Shown in pieces: positions 14,410 through 16,089 of a stretch of 16,089 nucleotides of DNA (position 1 is the stretch's first letter; each line of letters starts with the position of its first letter). This stretch comes from Clostridiales bacterium UBA6363 (GTDB lineage: Bacteria; Bacillota; Clostridia; UBA1381). Made by a program: the position numbers and the translations under genes. The stretch covers positions 5,862 to 21,950 of the forward strand of contig DJRJ01000136.1 in the NCBI GenBank assembly GCA_002438865.1, given 5' to 3'. The notes under the pieces are model-generated. The model did no database searches and had not been told where the DNA came from. It saw only the letters and a list, made by a program, of their open reading frames with translations.

Positions 14410-16074
14410 ATGAAAGTCTTTAAAGGAATTGCCGGAGCGCCCGGAATTGCATCGGGAAAGCTTCTGTATTTTGAAAAGAACACCTCATCGGAAAAAGAGG
14501 TCGGCATAGACGAGGCGATAGAAAAATCTCTCCAAAAAGTAAGAACGCTCAAAGAAAAGGCGCTTGCGGACTTGGGCGAGGATAAAGCAAAGATATTTGC
14601 GGCATATGAAATGCTCCTTGAGGATACTATGCTTACAGACCCGATACGTGAGGCAATAAAGGGCGGAACGCCTGCCGAAAAAGCGGTGACTGACACAACC
14701 GAGATGATGGCAGGGGTGCTCGAATCGAAAAAGAGCGAGTATATGCGCCAGCGTGCCGATGATATACGCTATATCGGAGGAATTTTAAAAGACGCACTCA
14801 AGGGTGCGGACAATGAATTTTCTTTCCCCGAGGGCGATGATAAATTCATACTTGCGGCATACGAGCTTACGCCCGTAGACACTATGATGTTCGACCACAG
14901 CCGTCTTGCCGGACTTGTAACGGAAAAAGGCGGAGCGACTTCGCACACCGTGATACTTGCAAAATCAATAGGTATTCCGGCAGTGGTCGGAGTGAGCGGG
15001 CTTGAAGAGGTCAAAACGGCAAAAACGGCGTATCTTGACGGATACGGCGGAACGCTTGCGGCAGACCCCGAGGGCGAGGAGCTGAAAAAGTATGAAAAGC
15101 TTCTTTATGATGAGGAACAGCTCAAAGAACAGCTTGAAAAAATAAAGAAAACAGACGCACATACAAAAGACGGAGAACGTATTGCGGTTGCGGTGAATAT
15201 AGGAAAGCCGTCAGACTTAAAGGACGCAGGCGAAGAAAAATTCGACGGTGTGGGCTTGTTTCGTTCGGAGTTTCTGTATTCCTCGGCGGACAAAAAGCCG
15301 TCGAAGGACGAGCAGATAACAGCCTATAAAAAGGCGATAGATGCGGTTTATCCAAATCCCGTAACAATCCGTACGCTTGACGCCGGCGGCGACAAGCAGA
15401 TAGATTATCTCGGAATGAAAGTCGAGGAAAACCCGTTTCTGGGTAACAGGGGAATAAGGCTTTGCCTTAACAATCCCGAAATCTTTTCCGAACAGCTGGA
15501 GGCAATTCTTATTGCCGCCGCAGGAAAGAGCGTAAAGATTATGCTCCCGATGATAACCTGCACGGAGGAGATAAAGAAAACGAGAGCGCTTATATCGCAG
15601 ATAGAAAAGCGCCTGGACAGCGAGGGCACGGATTATTGCAGAAAGGTGTCGCTCGGAATAATGATAGAAACGCCGGCAAGCGCCATTACGGCAGAGGCGT
15701 TCGCCAAACAATGTGACTTTTTCAGCATCGGAACAAACGATCTTGTGCAGTATATAACGGCTGCCGACCGTGGAAACGCCGACGTTGAGAATGTATATAA
15801 TCCCTGTCACCCGGCAGTGCTTAAGATGCTTTACAACGTCATAAGCGCCGGAGCAAAAGCGGGGATAGAGGTAAGCGTATGCGGAGATATGGCGGCAAAT
15901 CCGATGTTTACGGAACTGCTCCTGGGAATGGGACTTAAAAAATTCAGCGTTCCGCTCCCGATGGTAAGCCGCATAAAGCATAAGATAGGGTCGGCAGACC
16001 TGAAAGAGGCAAAAGCGCTTGCCGAAAAAATTTTGGAAACAGAAGATGAAAAAGAAATAATTAATATATTATAG
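14410..16074 (+). CDS. ptsI: Phosphoenolpyruvate-protein phosphotransferase (PTS Enzyme I)
   Basis: 554-residue Enzyme I, the first step of the sugar PTS: it takes phosphate from PEP on a histidine and gives it to HPr. The N-terminal domain starts with the typical FKGIAGAPGIASGK. The swivelling phosphohistidine domain has G-G-A-T-S-H179-T, with H179 phosphorylated. The C-terminal PEP-binding TIM barrel has the conserved TLDAGGDKQ and NPFLGNRGIR blocks, FFSIGTNDLVQY, and the catalytic C491 in V-C-G-D-M-A. All active-site residues are present and the length is near the usual 570. The start is 17 nt after ptsH, with GAGG just upstream. The stop is 15 bases from the window edge, with no terminator visible, so the operon may continue. 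Confidence 0.97.
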   Translation: MKVFKGIAGAPGIASGKLLYFEKNTSSEKEVGIDEAIEKSLQKVRTLKEKALADLGEDKAKIFAAYEMLLEDTMLTDPIREAIKGGTPAEKAVTDTTEMMAGVLESKKSEYMRQRADDIRYIGGILKDALKGADNEFSFPEGDDKFILAAYELTPVDTMMFDHSRLAGLVTEKGGATSHTVILAKSIGIPAVVGVSGLEEVKTAKTAYLDGYGGTLAADPEGEELKKYEKLLYDEEQLKEQLEKIKKTDAHTKDGERIAVAVNIGKPSDLKDAGEEKFDGVGLFRSEFLYSSADKKPSKDEQITAYKKAIDAVYPNPVTIRTLDAGGDKQIDYLGMKVEENPFLGNRGIRLCLNNPEIFSEQLEAILIAAAGKSVKIMLPMITCTEEIKKTRALISQIEKRLDSEGTDYCRKVSLGIMIETPASAITAEAFAKQCDFFSIGTNDLVQYITAADRGNADVENVYNPCHPAVLKMLYNVISAGAKAGIEVSVCGDMAANPMFTELLLGMGLKKFSVPLPMVSRIKHKIGSADLKEAKALAEKILETEDEKEIINIL

Positions 16075-16089
16075 GTGATTGTAAAACAG

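Noticed and set aside
15217..15981. Long minus-strand open frame of 254 codons opposite ptsI
   Set aside because: It is a shadow frame of a clear Enzyme I gene with no start signals or recognisable protein features.
16075..16089. Start of another gene at GTG 16075
   Set aside because: Only five codons are visible and no ribosome binding site precedes them.

Overview
This window is a chromosomal segment from a low-to-mid GC Firmicute of the class Clostridia, probably an anaerobic gut-type lineage related to Oscillospiraceae or Lachnospirales. The indications are an mre/mrd/min cluster with methylglyoxal synthase, an HPr with both His15 and Ser46, strong AAGGAGG-type ribosome binding sites, frequent ATA and purine-ending codons, and a secreted copper-amine-oxidase-like stalk-domain protein typical of gut Clostridia. 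The genus cannot be fixed from the sequence. All recognised genes lie on the + strand.

Layout. (1) 1-4271, cell shape and division: the end of a probable mreD, a class B penicillin-binding protein (mrdA type), minC (TTG start) and minD (own promoter just at the minC stop), then mgsA (GTG start), closed by a strong intrinsic terminator at 4239-4271. No minE or rodA is present. (2) 4301-8347: a consensus promoter (TTGACA-17-TATAAT) drives alaS, a cytoplasmic NodB-fold deacetylase homologue and a HIT protein as a tight operon, closed by a terminator at 8310-8347. (3) 8367-11283: a secreted protein with an internally duplicated stalk-domain architecture, then an MFS transporter. (4) 11284-12156: a gene-free stretch of about 870 bp. 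Its first third holds GTAG-tagged hairpins in alternating orientation, with the appearance of REP/REPIN (BIME-like) elements, followed by a bidirectional-looking terminator. The rest is AT-rich with no convincing gene. (5) 12157-16074: a multidomain PTS-regulated activator (HTH, two PRDs, EIIB-like, EIIA-like), HPr and Enzyme I in one operon.

How the genes work together. Block 1 couples lateral-wall synthesis (PBP2) with division-site selection (MinCD). Block 5 supplies the general PTS phosphorelay (PEP to EI to HPr), and the co-transcribed regulator carries domains that can read that phosphorelay, although three of its four expected PRD histidines are not visible.

Most of the window is ordinary housekeeping sequence. 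The most unusual item is the palindrome cluster at 11308-11587: two approximately 80-bp units bounded by GTAGGG and CCCTAC, whose stems differ by compensatory base changes. No full new defence or mobile system is visible.
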